From the NCBI GenBank assembly GCA_022819855.1, contig JAJEGN010000008.1, positions 124,001-188,000 of the forward strand: DNA of 64,000 nt. The letters run 5' to 3'. Positions 53,504-63,122 of this stretch are shown in pieces. The position numbers were made by a program, and so were the translations under genes. Positions within the stretch are counted from its first letter, which is position 1. Every line of letters starts with the position of its first letter. The DNA is from Gammaproteobacteria bacterium. Its GTDB lineage: Bacteria; Pseudomonadota; Gammaproteobacteria; Steroidobacterales; Rariloculaceae. The notes under the pieces are model-generated. The model was not told where the DNA came from, did not search any database, and was given only the letters and a program-made list of their open reading frames with translations.

Positions 53504-54529
53504 TCACTCGGGCTTTCGGGCCAGAAAACAGTAAAGCGGGGTGAATATTCCCGACTTGCCGCCCGCGACATAGGCGTCGGCCGTTCGATCCATCAGGCGG
53601 ACAACGTTGACCGAGCCTCTCGGAAAATACCTGAACGCCTCCGCGAGCCTGAGCGCGCCGATCATCGCCTTCCGGCCCAGCGGCGTCCTGCGAAACGCGC
53701 TGCGCAAGGTACCGCGCTGCCCCTCCATGGGCTGGTACCACGGCGTGCTCGGGCCGTCCTGGAGGTCCATGTCCGCCGCTTCGACGATCCGGAAGCCGAC
53801 GGCTTCGAGAGCGCGGTTCACCTCCGTGAACGTCGCGATGTCGCGTAGCGCGATTCCATGCATGAGGTCTTTCTTCAGGGCCCGGTGATGACCGTTGTCG
53901 GGATCGAACTTCCCGGTCATGCACATCTCCTGGCCCCAGAACAGCGCGCCCGGTTTAAGTACGCGCCAGATTTCCGCGAACGCCCCCTGTTTGTCGGGAG
54001 CGTGGCAGGTCGACTCGATCGCATACCCCGCATCGAAGCTGTCGGAGTCAATGGCGCTCATGTCCATGAAGCTGCACTTCATGTACTCGGCCATTCGGTC
54101 GAGGCCCGCCTCGACGTTCAGTCGCTTCGCCTTTTCCAGTTGCCCCGCGTTGTTGTTGATGCAGAACACCCTGGCGCCGGATTCGCGGGCGACCCGGCGC
54201 ATCGGACCGCCCACTCCACACCCGACATCGACGACGGTCATTCCCTCTCGCAGTTGCAGACGTTCGATCATCACGCGCTGATGACGGACGATCGAGTCCT
54301 CCAGCGTCTCTCCGGGTCGCAACGGCGCGAAGTGCAGCGACTCGTTCCAGCCGAACTGCATGAATTCGCCGCACAGGTCGTAGTAGTCGTTGACCGTCTC
54401 GGTATGGTCGTAGTCAACATGCGCGTCACGCCGTTGACTGGTGTCGAGCCAGCGGGCGTAGCGCGCCAGGCGGCCTTCGACGTTCGAACCGCGGTAGGCG
54501 TTCCAAACGTTTCTGGAGAGGCGGATCAA
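53504..54529 (-). CDS. Sterol C-24 methyltransferase homologue (Erg6/SMT family)
   Basis: A 341-residue SAM methyltransferase that aligns by eye with eukaryotic sterol methyltransferases over its whole length. Region I is YYDLCGEFMQFGWNESLHF (residues 49-67), the SAM motif DVGCGVGGP (101-109), region III YAIESTCHAP (169-178), then WRVLKPGALF, and the ending VAGGKSGIFTPLYCFLARKPE-like tail matches the yeast Erg6 ending. Such enzymes alkylate C-24 of the sterol side chain using SAM. It is 19 bases downstream of an RND permease gene on the same strand, so the two are likely cotranscribed. A tocopherol-type or other small-molecule methyltransferase is the alternative but lacks these three regions together. 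The substrate is inferred. Confidence 0.82.
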   Translation of the reverse strand: MIRLSRNVWNAYRGSNVEGRLARYARWLDTSQRRDAHVDYDHTETVNDYYDLCGEFMQFGWNESLHFAPLRPGETLEDSIVRHQRVMIERLQLREGMTVVDVGCGVGGPMRRVARESGARVFCINNNAGQLEKAKRLNVEAGLDRMAEYMKCSFMDMSAIDSDSFDAGYAIESTCHAPDKQGAFAEIWRVLKPGALFWGQEMCMTGKFDPDNGHHRALKKDLMHGIALRDIATFTEVNRALEAVGFRIVEAADMDLQDGPSTPWYQPMEGQRGTLRSAFRRTPLGRKAMIGALRLAEAFRYFPRGSVNVVRLMDRTADAYVAGGKSGIFTPLYCFLARKPE

Positions 54530-54548
54530 CGTCGCGGGTTCCCTGGAG

Positions 54549-57500
54549 TTACGCGGCGGCGCCGTCGGGAGCGCGCCGACCGATCAGGCCCAGGCGTATC
54601 GAATACAGGGCGGGCACGAGCAACATCAGGATGGCCGTGGTGATCGCGATACCGAAACCGAGCGACGCGGCAAAGGGACGCAGGTACTGCGCCTGGATGG
54701 CTTGTTCCAGAATGAGGGGCGTGAACCCGAGGAAGGTGGTCACCGACGTCAGCATGATCGGCCTGAAGCGCCCCTTGGCGCCCTCGATGATCGCGGTCCG
54801 CGCGGGCGCGCCCTCGTGCAGTCGCTGATCGATGAAGTCGATCATGACGAGCGAATCGTTCACGACGACTCCGCTGAGCCCGAGGATGCCGAGGATGGCC
54901 GTGGTCGTGAAGTCGATTCCCAGTACCAGGTGACCCAGGATCACGCCGACGATTCCGAACGGAACGACGGCCATGATGATGAACGGCTTGGTGTAGGAAC
55001 GAAGGGGAATCGCCAGCAGGGCGTACATGATGAGCAGGGCGATTGCGAAACCGCGATAGAGCGAGTCCAGGGAATCGAGCTGCTGTTGCTGTTCGCCTCC
55101 CATGGTGTACGTCAGGTCGGGGTTCGCGGCGACGAGTTCCGGCAGTATCGCGCTGGTCAACAGGCCGTTGGCCTCGCTGCCGGTGATGACGGACAGGTCC
55201 ACATCGGCGGTAACCGTGACGACTCGCTGACCGTCCCTGCGACTGATGACCGGAGCGGCAACGCCCGTGTTCAGCGCGGCGACCTGGCCAAGCGGGACTT
55301 CTCCTCCCCCGGGCGCGCGAATCCGGTATCCCTCGACATCCGTGATCGAGCCGCGCTCATCGGCGGGCAGGCGCGCGAACACCCGCACCTCGTCCCGGCC
55401 TCTCTGCACGCGATCGGCCTCGGCGCCAAAGAACGCGGCGCGCGCCTGCAGCGCCACCGTTTCCTGAGTCAGCCCGAGCGTCCGCGCCTCGGGCCGCAGG
55501 GCGAGTTGGATCTCCTTGACTCCCGGCGTGTGATCGGAGCGCACGTCGAACACCCCCTCGATGCCCCGGAGGCTGTCCACCAGCGCGCTTGCGATCCCGG
55601 GCAGGCGTTCCGAATCGGGGTTCGAGAGAACGACTTCGACGGGGTTACCCAGATCGACGACCTCGCCGCTGAAGGTAATGCCGCGCACATGCGGCAGGAT
55701 GCCGACCTCTTCGCGCCATGCCTGCACGACTTCGCCGGTTGAGAGCTCCCGCTGCTGCGCGTCCAGCAGCTTGAATTCGATGGCGGCGATGTTGGCCTGA
55801 GCATTCTGCGTGGGCTCCGGGGTGAGTCCCCCGCCCTCGCGGCGCGGTCCCTCGCCAACCGTCACCGTGACTCCTGACAGCAAGGGCGGCGCGTCGTCGG
55901 GCCGGCCGCTCGACAGCCGCTCGATGACCCGGTGACCGGCGGCCTCCAGTTCCCGCGCAACCTCCAAAGTCCTTGGCGCGGACGTGCCTGCCGGCATTTC
56001 GAGACGGGCCGTCACGAAGTCGCCCTCCACGGCGTCGGCGAAGGTCGACGTGACGATACCGGCCGGCAACAGGGAGACGCTGACGATCAGAAGTGCGACG
56101 CAGCCCGCGATCGTGATCGCGGGTTGAGCGGTCGCGAACCTGAGCGCCCTATCCAGGGGACCGTTCACGAAGCGGCCTAGTTGGCGGTCGACCTGGCCCT
56201 TGATCCGCGCAAGCGCCCTGTCCAGGCTGTTGGACGGCGCCCATTCGGGACCATGCATGTGGGACAGGTGATTTGGCAGGATCAGCAGCGATTCGAACAG
56301 GGAGATCAGCAGCATGGCGATGACCATGATCGGCAGGGCCCGCCAGATCTCGCCGATGCCCCCGGGCACGAAGAACACGGGGGTGAACGCCACGATCGAG
56401 GTCAGGACGGCGAAGGTCAACGGAATCTTGATGCGTCGAGCGCCGCGAATCGCGGCGAGCACCCCCGGAGTGCCCCGCATGCGCTCGAGATGGATCTGTT
56501 CCGCCACGACGATGGCGTCGTCGACGATGATGCCGATGGCGAGCACGAACACGAACAGGGACACCGTGTGGAGCGCGACGTCGAGCGCCAGCATCACCGC
56601 CAGAACGCCCACGAACGCCGTGGTCAGGCCGACGACGACCCACAGCGCGAGCCGGATGTCCAGAAACAGGGCCAGCGAGACGAAAACGAGCAGCAGGCCC
56701 ATGCCGCCGTTCTTCAGCAGCAGTTGAACGCGCTCGGCGTACGTCTGCGATTCGTCGTTCAGGATGTCCAGTTGCACGCCTTCGGGGAGCGACGGGACGA
56801 TGACATTGGCGACATGTTCGTGGACGGCCGTCGCGACCTCCATCACATGCTCGCCCTCGACGCGGGAAACTTCCACGAATGCAGCCGGCCGGTCCTGGTG
56901 GCGGACGATCAGGTCCGCATCCTCGAAACCGTCTCGAACCTCGGCGATGTCGCCCAGGCGCACGATCGTGCCGTCGCCGCGGCTGAGCACGATGATGTCC
57001 TCGAAATCCCGTTGAACGTAACGCTGACTGAGGGAGCGAATGCGCACCTGCTCCTGCGCCGTGCTTATGCGGCCGGCGGGAAGGTCGCTGGAGCTGCGGC
57101 GCACCGCGGCGGCGATGTCGTCGAGCGTAAGGCCCAGCGCCTGCAGCCGGTTCATCGGGACTTCAATGGAGATCTCGTAATCCCGCACACCGCTGGTCTC
57201 GACCAGCGATACGGTTGGCAGGGACGCGAGCTCATCCTCGATCTGGTAGGCGAGTTCCTTCAGCGAACGTTCCGGAATGTCGCCGTAAACCACCAGTCGG
57301 ATGATGCTTTGCCGACTGGTCATTTCCGTGATTTCGGGGCGCTGTGCGCCGGCCGGAAACGACTGGATGCGGGAGACCGCCGATTCGATCTCGTCCAGCG
57401 CCTGGGGAATGTCGGTACCCGACTGCACTTCGATCCTGACCGAGGCGATCCCCGGCGCGGCCAGGGATTTGACCGCAATGACATCGTCAAGGGAACTGAC

Positions 57501-57743
57501 CTGCTCCTCGACCTTGACGACGATCGACTCCTCAACTTCCTCGGGCGTGGCGCCGGGATAGGCGATCAAGACTTCGATGTGGTTGAAGCGGAGCGTTGGC
57601 CAGGATTCGCGCTCCAGCCCAGACAGCGACACGAGACCAGCCGCCAGGATCGCGAACATTGCCAGGTTGGCGGCGACGCCGTTGCTCGCCATGTAGGCAA
57701 TGGGTCCGCGGGGCTCCCCGGAATAGTCGTCGTTGCGACTCAT
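54549..57743 (-). CDS. RND efflux transporter permease (AcrB/HAE1-like)
   Basis: A 1064-residue inner-membrane pump with twelve membrane helices and two large periplasmic loops. The helix 4 proton-relay motif is IGIIVDDAIVVAEQIHL and the second half mirrors it with LSGVVVNDSLVMIDFIDQRL. TSIVAFTPVFFVPG marks helix 6. ATG 57743 is preceded by AGGGACC and starts just before the conserved N-terminal helix. There is no membrane-fusion partner or outer-membrane channel gene nearby. Coupling to the methyltransferase makes a lipid or sterol substrate conceivable, but the family also pumps drugs and detergents. Confidence 0.9.
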   Translation of the reverse strand: MSRNDDYSGEPRGPIAYMASNGVAANLAMFAILAAGLVSLSGLERESWPTLRFNHIEVLIAYPGATPEEVEESIVVKVEEQVSSLDDVIAVKSLAAPGIASVRIEVQSGTDIPQALDEIESAVSRIQSFPAGAQRPEITEMTSRQSIIRLVVYGDIPERSLKELAYQIEDELASLPTVSLVETSGVRDYEISIEVPMNRLQALGLTLDDIAAAVRRSSSDLPAGRISTAQEQVRIRSLSQRYVQRDFEDIIVLSRGDGTIVRLGDIAEVRDGFEDADLIVRHQDRPAAFVEVSRVEGEHVMEVATAVHEHVANVIVPSLPEGVQLDILNDESQTYAERVQLLLKNGGMGLLLVFVSLALFLDIRLALWVVVGLTTAFVGVLAVMLALDVALHTVSLFVFVLAIGIIVDDAIVVAEQIHLERMRGTPGVLAAIRGARRIKIPLTFAVLTSIVAFTPVFFVPGGIGEIWRALPIMVIAMLLISLFESLLILPNHLSHMHGPEWAPSNSLDRALARIKGQVDRQLGRFVNGPLDRALRFATAQPAITIAGCVALLIVSVSLLPAGIVTSTFADAVEGDFVTARLEMPAGTSAPRTLEVARELEAAGHRVIERLSSGRPDDAPPLLSGVTVTVGEGPRREGGGLTPEPTQNAQANIAAIEFKLLDAQQRELSTGEVVQAWREEVGILPHVRGITFSGEVVDLGNPVEVVLSNPDSERLPGIASALVDSLRGIEGVFDVRSDHTPGVKEIQLALRPEARTLGLTQETVALQARAAFFGAEADRVQRGRDEVRVFARLPADERGSITDVEGYRIRAPGGGEVPLGQVAALNTGVAAPVISRRDGQRVVTVTADVDLSVITGSEANGLLTSAILPELVAANPDLTYTMGGEQQQQLDSLDSLYRGFAIALLIMYALLAIPLRSYTKPFIIMAVVPFGIVGVILGHLVLGIDFTTTAILGILGLSGVVVNDSLVMIDFIDQRLHEGAPARTAIIEGAKGRFRPIMLTSVTTFLGFTPLILEQAIQAQYLRPFAASLGFGIAITTAILMLLVPALYSIRLGLIGRRAPDGAAA

Positions 57744-57861
57744 GGTCCCTCGGCAGTCTCCACGGGCGGGCATTCTAGCACCCGGTACGGCGGCCCGCCG
57801 GACACCGGAATCCGATCCCCGGCGCGGCCTGGAACGCCTGTTGCGTCAAGAAGCCGCGGGT

Positions 57862-58377
57862 TCATGACTTCCCGCCCCGCGTGAGTTCGCGGACGATCGC
57901 GGCGTGCTCCGGATACTCGGCCAGCAGGATCTCCGCCGGCGGCATCTCGAAGTCGTCGAACTCGAAGCCCGGGGCCACAGTGCAGCCGCCGAACGCCCAG
58001 CGCGCGTTCGCCGCGAGGCGCGCGGCCTGCCAATGTCCGGCCGGAACGAGCGCCGTCGGCTCGCCGCGGTCGAGATCCGTCGTGAGCAGCCGACTGCCAT
58101 GGCTGCGCCCGGCATCAATGGTGTGCAGCTCGAGCGGGCCGCCCGCGTACAGGTGCCAGAGTTCGTCCGTCCAGCGGACCCGGTGAAAAGCGGAGAAATC
58201 GTTTCCGCTCAGCAGGAAGTAGATCAGCGTGCCGCCGCAGCGGCGGTTCGCCTGCCCGGCGGGTACGGCGGAGTGCTCGACCGCAAGCGGCGATCGCCAG
58301 ACTTCGCGAAACCAGCCTCCCTCCGGATGCGGCGTCATGCCGAATCGTTCGACGATGCGCCTTACGTCCTCATCCAT
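57862..58377 (-). CDS. DUF985 cupin protein
   Basis: A 171-residue cupin of the DUF985 family, with HPEGGWFREVWRS near the start, TLIYFLLSGNDFSAFHRV, ELWHLYAGGPLELH and VPAGHWQAA as the two cupin motifs. Histidines and Glu could bind a metal. Its function is unknown in general. It is divergent from the exported aldolase gene and precedes the RND gene on the same strand by 118 bases. Confidence 0.85.
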   Translation of the reverse strand: MDEDVRRIVERFGMTPHPEGGWFREVWRSPLAVEHSAVPAGQANRRCGGTLIYFLLSGNDFSAFHRVRWTDELWHLYAGGPLELHTIDAGRSHGSRLLTTDLDRGEPTALVPAGHWQAARLAANARWAFGGCTVAPGFEFDDFEMPPAEILLAEYPEHAAIVRELTRGGKS

Positions 58378-58431
58378 AAGGCGCCTACACTATCATGAGA
58401 GTGAGAGCGGCCAACAAGGGTGGGAGGAGCC

Positions 58432-59253
58432 ATGTCCATGAGTACACGGTCGACGCGGCGCCGGATGCTGAAGGCGGCGCTGGCCGCCGGGATCGTCACT
58501 GCCGTGCCGTTCGGCCGCCTTGCTGCGCAGTCCGGCGCGCTCGACGACCGGGTCGAGTTCCGGCGGCTCGTCGCCGCGAACCGGATCCTCGCGAACGAGG
58601 GTGTCGTCGATGCCTTCGGACATGCGAGCGTCCGCGACCCGCGCGATCCGGCGCGCTACGTCATGTCGCGCTCGCGCAGCCCGGAACTTGTCGAATCCGG
58701 GGACCTGATGCTGTTCGAATACGACGGCACGCCCGTGGGGGGCGACTCCCGGCGGCCGTACGGCGAACGAATGATTCATGGAGCCATCTACGAGGCGCGC
58801 GATGACGTCAACGCCGTCGTCCACAACCACGCCTACGGACTCCTGCCGTTTGCGATCACCGGCGTGCCGCTCGTGCCCGTCGTGCACACGGCATCGGTGA
58901 TCGGTCCGGAGATTCCGGTCTGGGATATCGGCGAGCGATTCGGCGCCACCGACATGCTCGTACGCAACATGGAACAGGGCCGCGACCTGGCCGCGACGCT
59001 CGGCGACAACACCTGCCTGCTCATGCGCGGCCACGGCGCCGTCGTCACGGGCGCCACGATCCAGGAAGCCGTCGTTGCGAGCGTCTACCTGCAGGTCAAC
59101 GCCGACGTGCAGCTCAGGGCTCTGTCGATCGGCGAGCCGAAGGCGCTCGGCGCGGAGGAGATCGAGCTGTCGCGCGCGACGCAGTTCTCGCCGCTCGGCC
59201 TCGATCGCGCCTGGGAGTACTTCTGCGCCCGCGCCGGCGTCGAGCCGGAGTAA
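58432..59253 (+). CDS. Exported class II aldolase/adducin-family protein
   Basis: A 273-residue protein with the class II aldolase core: ANEGVVDAFGHASVRDP, the zinc ligands in VVHNHAYGLLPF and MRGHGAVV, and SVYLQVNADVQ. The N-terminus STRSTRRRMLKAALAAGIVTAVPFGRLAAQ is a Tat-like export signal, which is unusual because most class II aldolases are cytoplasmic. GGAGG at 58423-58427 supports ATG 58432. The reaction cannot be deduced from sequence. Confidence 0.87.
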   Translation: MSMSTRSTRRRMLKAALAAGIVTAVPFGRLAAQSGALDDRVEFRRLVAANRILANEGVVDAFGHASVRDPRDPARYVMSRSRSPELVESGDLMLFEYDGTPVGGDSRRPYGERMIHGAIYEARDDVNAVVHNHAYGLLPFAITGVPLVPVVHTASVIGPEIPVWDIGERFGATDMLVRNMEQGRDLAATLGDNTCLLMRGHGAVVTGATIQEAVVASVYLQVNADVQLRALSIGEPKALGAEEIELSRATQFSPLGLDRAWEYFCARAGVEPE

Positions 59254-59392
59254 ACGCCCCAGCCGCCAGCCCCCGCCGCGCGCACCGGGAGGACTTCGGA
59301 GGCGGTCGCCCTGGCCGCATCGCCCGCGTCGAATCAAGGCCGGGATCGGTTACACTACATCGCTGCAATTTCAACAACTCGGGGGAATACAG

Positions 59393-60034
59393 ATGAGACT
59401 TTTCAAGTCAATCGTGTGCTCGCTTGCGGTGGCCTTGCTCGGCCTCGGCACGGCCGCCGCGCAGGACTCGACCATGAGCTTCTTCATCACGAGCGAAGGC
59501 CCCGGTGACGGCGCAAATCTCGGCGGACTCGAAGGCGCCGATGCGCACTGCACGAGCCTCGCCGAAGCCGCCGGGGTCGCCGGCAAGACATGGCGCGCGT
59601 ATCTGAGCACCAACGCCGCCGACGGCGGGACCGCCGTCAACGCCCGCGACCGCATCGGCGCGGGACCCTGGTACAACGCCAACGGCGTCATGGTCGCCGA
59701 AAGCGTCGACGACCTGCACAGCGACAACAACCAGCTCAGCAAGGAAAACTCGATCAGCGAATCGGGCGGCGTCATCAACGGGCGCGGCGACTCGCCGAAC
59801 ATGCACGACATCATCACCGGTACGAACAGCGACGGAACCGCAGCCGACGCGACCTGCGGCAACTGGATGAGCAGCGCCGGCGACGGCAGCGCGATGGTCG
59901 GTCACCACGATCGGGAAGGCGGCGGGCCGGATCCGACCTCGTGGAACGCTTCGCACCCGTCGCGCGGCTGCGGTCAGGCGGACCTGCAGGGCACCGGCGG
60001 CAACGGTCTGTTCTATTGCTTCGCGACCGATTGA
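59393..60034 (+). CDS. Secreted lectin/endostatin-like protein
   Basis: A 213-residue protein with signal peptide (SIVCSLAVALLGLGTAAAQ) and a mature part of the fold seen in DUF1554 and collagen XVIII endostatin-type domains: GGLEGADAHCTSLAEAAGVAGKTWRAYLS, ARDRIGAGPWYNANG and four cysteines that can pair (AHC, ATC, GCGQ, FYC). These domains occur in bacterial surface or secreted proteins that may bind carbohydrate or host matrix. GGGGGAATAC precedes the ATG. The function is inferred from fold resemblance only. Confidence 0.7.
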   Translation: MRLFKSIVCSLAVALLGLGTAAAQDSTMSFFITSEGPGDGANLGGLEGADAHCTSLAEAAGVAGKTWRAYLSTNAADGGTAVNARDRIGAGPWYNANGVMVAESVDDLHSDNNQLSKENSISESGGVINGRGDSPNMHDIITGTNSDGTAADATCGNWMSSAGDGSAMVGHHDREGGGPDPTSWNASHPSRGCGQADLQGTGGNGLFYCFATD

Positions 60035-60135
60035 ACGCATCGCCGTCGGCGCGCAACGCGGAGGCGAATCGCTAGCCAGACGCGGTGTTGCGCGCCGTCG
60101 GGCACGGTAGCGCCTAAGAAAACGGCACAAGGCCC

Positions 60136-61491
60136 ATGGCGTCCATCAGCCCAGACAGCCCGGATCGACTTCCGGAGTTCGCGGACGAGTTCGAGTACCA
60201 GCACGGCTTCGGCAACGAGTGCGAGAGCGAGGCGTTGCCCGGAGCCTTGCCGGTCGGACGAAGGTCGCCGCAGCGGCCGGCCTACGGGCTCTATGCCGAG
60301 CAACTCAGCGGTGCGGCGTTCACGGCTCCGCGCGCAAACAACCGGCGCAACTGGTTCTATCGCATCCGGCCTTCCGTCAGGCACGGCAGCTTCGAAGCGC
60401 TGCCGGACGGCCTGCTGCTGACGAGCCCGATTCAGGACGCCCGGCCACCCGCGGCGCAGCTTCGCTGGAACCCGTTCCCGATTCCTGTGGCGCCGACGGA
60501 CTGGGTCGACGGGCTCGTGACGCTCGGCGCCAACGGCGACGCGCGGCTGCAGATGGGGATCGGCATTCACCTGTACCTCGCGAACGAGTCGATGACCGAC
60601 CGCTTCTTTTTCAATGCCGACGGCGAACTGCTCATCGTGCCCCAACAGGGCCGGCTGAGGCTGCACACCGAGTGCGGCGTGCTGCAGGCCGCGCCGGGCG
60701 AGATCGCCGTCGTGCCGCGCGGCATGGTGTTCCGCGTCGTGCTGCTCGACGGGCCGTCGCGCGGCTACGTCTGCGAGAACTACGGCCAGCCGTACACGCT
60801 GCCGGAGCGCGGGCTCGTGGGCTCCGACGGCTTCGCGAACGAGCGCGACTTCATGGCTCCGGTCGCCGCCTTCGAGGATCGCGAGGGCGATTTCGAACTC
60901 GCCGCGAAGTATTCCGGCCGGCTCCACGCCTGTCGAATCGATCACTCGCCGCTCGACGTCGTCGCATGGTGGGGCAACAACGCCCCCTACAAGTACGATC
61001 TCGCACGCTTCGCGGTCGTCAACACGGTCAGTATCGACCATCCGGACCCTTCGATCTTCACCGTGCTGAACTCGGAGTCGCACACGCAGGGCGTCGCCAA
61101 TGCGGATTTCGTGATCTTTCCGCCGCGCTGGCAGGTCGCGACCGACACGTTCAGGCCGCCGCCCTATCATCGCAACGTCATGAGCGAGTTCATGGGGCTG
61201 ATCCACGGGCAATACGAATCGCGGCCGGAAGGCTTCCTGCCGGGCGGCGCGACCCTGCACAACTGCATGTTGCCGCACGGGCCGGCAGCCGACGTTCACG
61301 CGAAGGCTTCGCGAGCAAAGCTCGCGCCGACGTATCTCGACGACACGCTCGCGTTCATGTTCGAGTCGCGCTACCTCATTCAGCCGAGCCGGCACGCGCT
61401 CGAGGCGCCGGAACTGCAGGCGGACTATGCGGACTGCTGGGCGGGCCTGCCGAAGCATTTCACGGGCAGTCCCGGGAGCGGCCCCCGATGA
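60136..61491 (+). CDS. hmgA: Homogentisate 1,2-dioxygenase
   Basis: A 451-residue Fe(II) dioxygenase that opens the ring of homogentisate in tyrosine and phenylalanine catabolism. The iron ligands are His and Glu in [13 protein letters not shown] near residues 340-346 and His in [10 protein letters not shown] near 375-379. The N-terminus [22 protein letters not shown] is characteristic. Its stop overlaps the start of the TRAP binding protein (ATGA), a strong hint that the transporter imports a compound entering this pathway. Fumarylacetoacetase and maleylacetoacetate isomerase are not in the window. Confidence 0.95.
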   Translation: MASISPDSPDRLPEFADEFEYQHGFGNECESEALPGALPVGRRSPQRPAYGLYAEQLSGAAFTAPRANNRRNWFYRIRPSVRHGSFEALPDGLLLTSPIQDARPPAAQLRWNPFPIPVAPTDWVDGLVTLGANGDARLQMGIGIHLYLANESMTDRFFFNADGELLIVPQQGRLRLHTECGVLQAAPGEIAVVPRGMVFRVVLLDGPSRGYVCENYGQPYTLPERGLVGSDGFANERDFMAPVAAFEDREGDFELAAKYSGRLHACRIDHSPLDVVAWWGNNAPYKYDLARFAVVNTVSIDHPDPSIFTVLNSESHTQGVANADFVIFPPRWQVATDTFRPPPYHRNVMSEFMGLIHGQYESRPEGFLPGGATLHNCMLPHGPAADVHAKASRAKLAPTYLDDTLAFMFESRYLIQPSRHALEAPELQADYADCWAGLPKHFTGSPGSGPR

Positions 61492-62582
61492 CGCCCGGCA
61501 GCTTGTCGCAGCAGCTTCGCGCCGGGCCGAAACCCGCAGCGCGGCTCTCGCGGCGCGTTTCCCGACTGCAGGGCGCGACGCGCGCGGCGTTCGTCCTGCT
61601 CGGACTGGTCTGGACCGCACAGCCGGCGGCGGCCCAGGACGACACGCAGTACCGGCTCAAGCTCAGCGACTACAGCCCCCCGGTACACCACCAACACGGC
61701 GTCATCTTCACCAACTGGGCCAATGAACTTGCAGAACGCTCCAACGGCCGCCTCGTGGTCGACCTGTACCCGTCCCAGCAGCTCGGCAAGCTCAGCCAGC
61801 AGTACAACCTAGCGCGCCGCGGCGATGTCGATATCGCCTTCGTGCTGCACGGCATACCGGCCGGACGCTTTCCGCTCACCGAACTTGCCCACCTGCCGAT
61901 GCTGTTCGAAAGCTCCGAGCAATCGGCGCAAGTGCTCATGGATCTCGTGCCGGACTACCTCGCGGCCGAACATCGCGGCGTCAGGATCCTCTACATGTTC
62001 GGTCACGCGCCAGGTTCGATCTACACGGTGACGCGGCCCGTGCGCCGCCCGGAGGACCTGCGCGGACTGCGCATCCGGCACCCGTCGTCGGTCGTCGGCG
62101 AGACCCTTCGCATCTGGGGCGCTTCGCCCGCGGGAATGCCGGTCGGCGAGATCGCGAGCAATCTCGACAAGGGCGTCATCGACGGGCTCGTGATGCCCTA
62201 CGACGGCATCTTCGGATTCAGGCTCGCGCCCTTCGTCAGTTACGCGACCGAGATCTTCAGCTACGTCGCGACGTTCGCCGTCGTCATGAACGAGCAAAGC
62301 TACGCGAACCTGCCGCCCGACCTGCAAGGCCTCATCGACGACACGACCGGGAAACGCGCGGCGCGCGAGGTCGGGGCAGCCTGGGATGCGGTCGAGGTGC
62401 CGGGCCGCGAATTCACCCTCGCGAGCGGCGTCGAGATCATTTCGCTCAGCGAAGCCGAACGGGCCGTCTTTGCCGAGGCTGCCGCGCCGCTCGTCGAGCG
62501 CCGCATCGCGGCCGCCGAAGCCATGGGCCTGCCGGCGCGCGAGTACATCGCCCGGCTGCGCGAACTCGCCGAGCAGTACTGA
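61488..62582 (+). CDS. dctP: TRAP transporter substrate-binding protein, DctP family
   Basis: A 364-residue periplasmic protein. An Arg-rich n-region and hydrophobic segment ([18 protein letters not shown]) form the signal peptide. The mature DctP core has [44 protein letters not shown] and the ligand Arg in [17 protein letters not shown] 61488 overlaps hmgA by four bases. Ligand is unknown; an aromatic or keto acid is plausible from the operon. Confidence 0.92.
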   Translation: MTPGSLSQQLRAGPKPAARLSRRVSRLQGATRAAFVLLGLVWTAQPAAAQDDTQYRLKLSDYSPPVHHQHGVIFTNWANELAERSNGRLVVDLYPSQQLGKLSQQYNLARRGDVDIAFVLHGIPAGRFPLTELAHLPMLFESSEQSAQVLMDLVPDYLAAEHRGVRILYMFGHAPGSIYTVTRPVRRPEDLRGLRIRHPSSVVGETLRIWGASPAGMPVGEIASNLDKGVIDGLVMPYDGIFGFRLAPFVSYATEIFSYVATFAVVMNEQSYANLPPDLQGLIDDTTGKRAAREVGAAWDAVEVPGREFTLASGVEIISLSEAERAVFAEAAAPLVERRIAAAEAMGLPAREYIARLRELAEQY

Positions 62583-62593
62583 TCGTTGCGCGG

Positions 62594-63121
62594 ATGAATG
62601 TGCTGACCCGGTTCCTTGCGGCGCTGCGCGCCCTCGCCGCAGTTGCGCTGCTCGCCATGATGCTCGTGACAATCGTCGACGTCACCATGCGCATCGTCCT
62701 CAACGAACTCGTTCTCGGGGCCGTCGAGCTCGTGCAGCTCGCGCTCGTCGCCACGGTCTTCCTCGCGCTCCCCGATACGCTGCTGCGCGGCGAACACATC
62801 ACGGTCGACGTCGTCGACCAGTCGCTGTCGCCAAAGGCACTGGGCCGCCTGCGGCGGATCGCGGCAATCGCGACGGCGCTGCTCGTGGTCGTTCTGGCCT
62901 GGCGGACGATCCCGCCGGCGCTCGACACGATCGAGATCGGGGACCTGACGACGGACCTGCAGATCTCTCTCGTGTGGTATTGGCTGCCCCTGGTCATCGG
63001 AGCCGTCGCGGGCGCAGTGGCCGCCACCGTGTATGCCGTGCGCGAGTTTGCAGGCCGGTCGGCCGATGGAGCGACGCCGGAATCCACCGCCAGGCACGCC
63101 TCGGACGCAGGGGACGATTGA
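62594..63121 (+). CDS. dctQ: TRAP transporter small permease, DctQ
   Basis: A 175-residue protein with four membrane helices (LAAVALLAMMLVTIVDVTMRI, ELVQLALVATVFLALP, IAAIATALLVVVLAWR, LPLVIGAVAGAVAATVYAV) in the DctQ arrangement, placed between dctP and dctM. The ATG is 11 bases after dctP ends. Confidence 0.9.
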   Translation: MNVLTRFLAALRALAAVALLAMMLVTIVDVTMRIVLNELVLGAVELVQLALVATVFLALPDTLLRGEHITVDVVDQSLSPKALGRLRRIAAIATALLVVVLAWRTIPPALDTIEIGDLTTDLQISLVWYWLPLVIGAVAGAVAATVYAVREFAGRSADGATPESTARHASDAGDD

Positions 63122-63122
63122 C

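Noticed and set aside
54549-57743. Heavy-metal (CusA/CzcA) efflux pump as identity of the RND gene
   Set aside because: The metal-binding methionine cluster and adjacent CusB-like gene are not seen; the motifs are closer to HAE1-type pumps.
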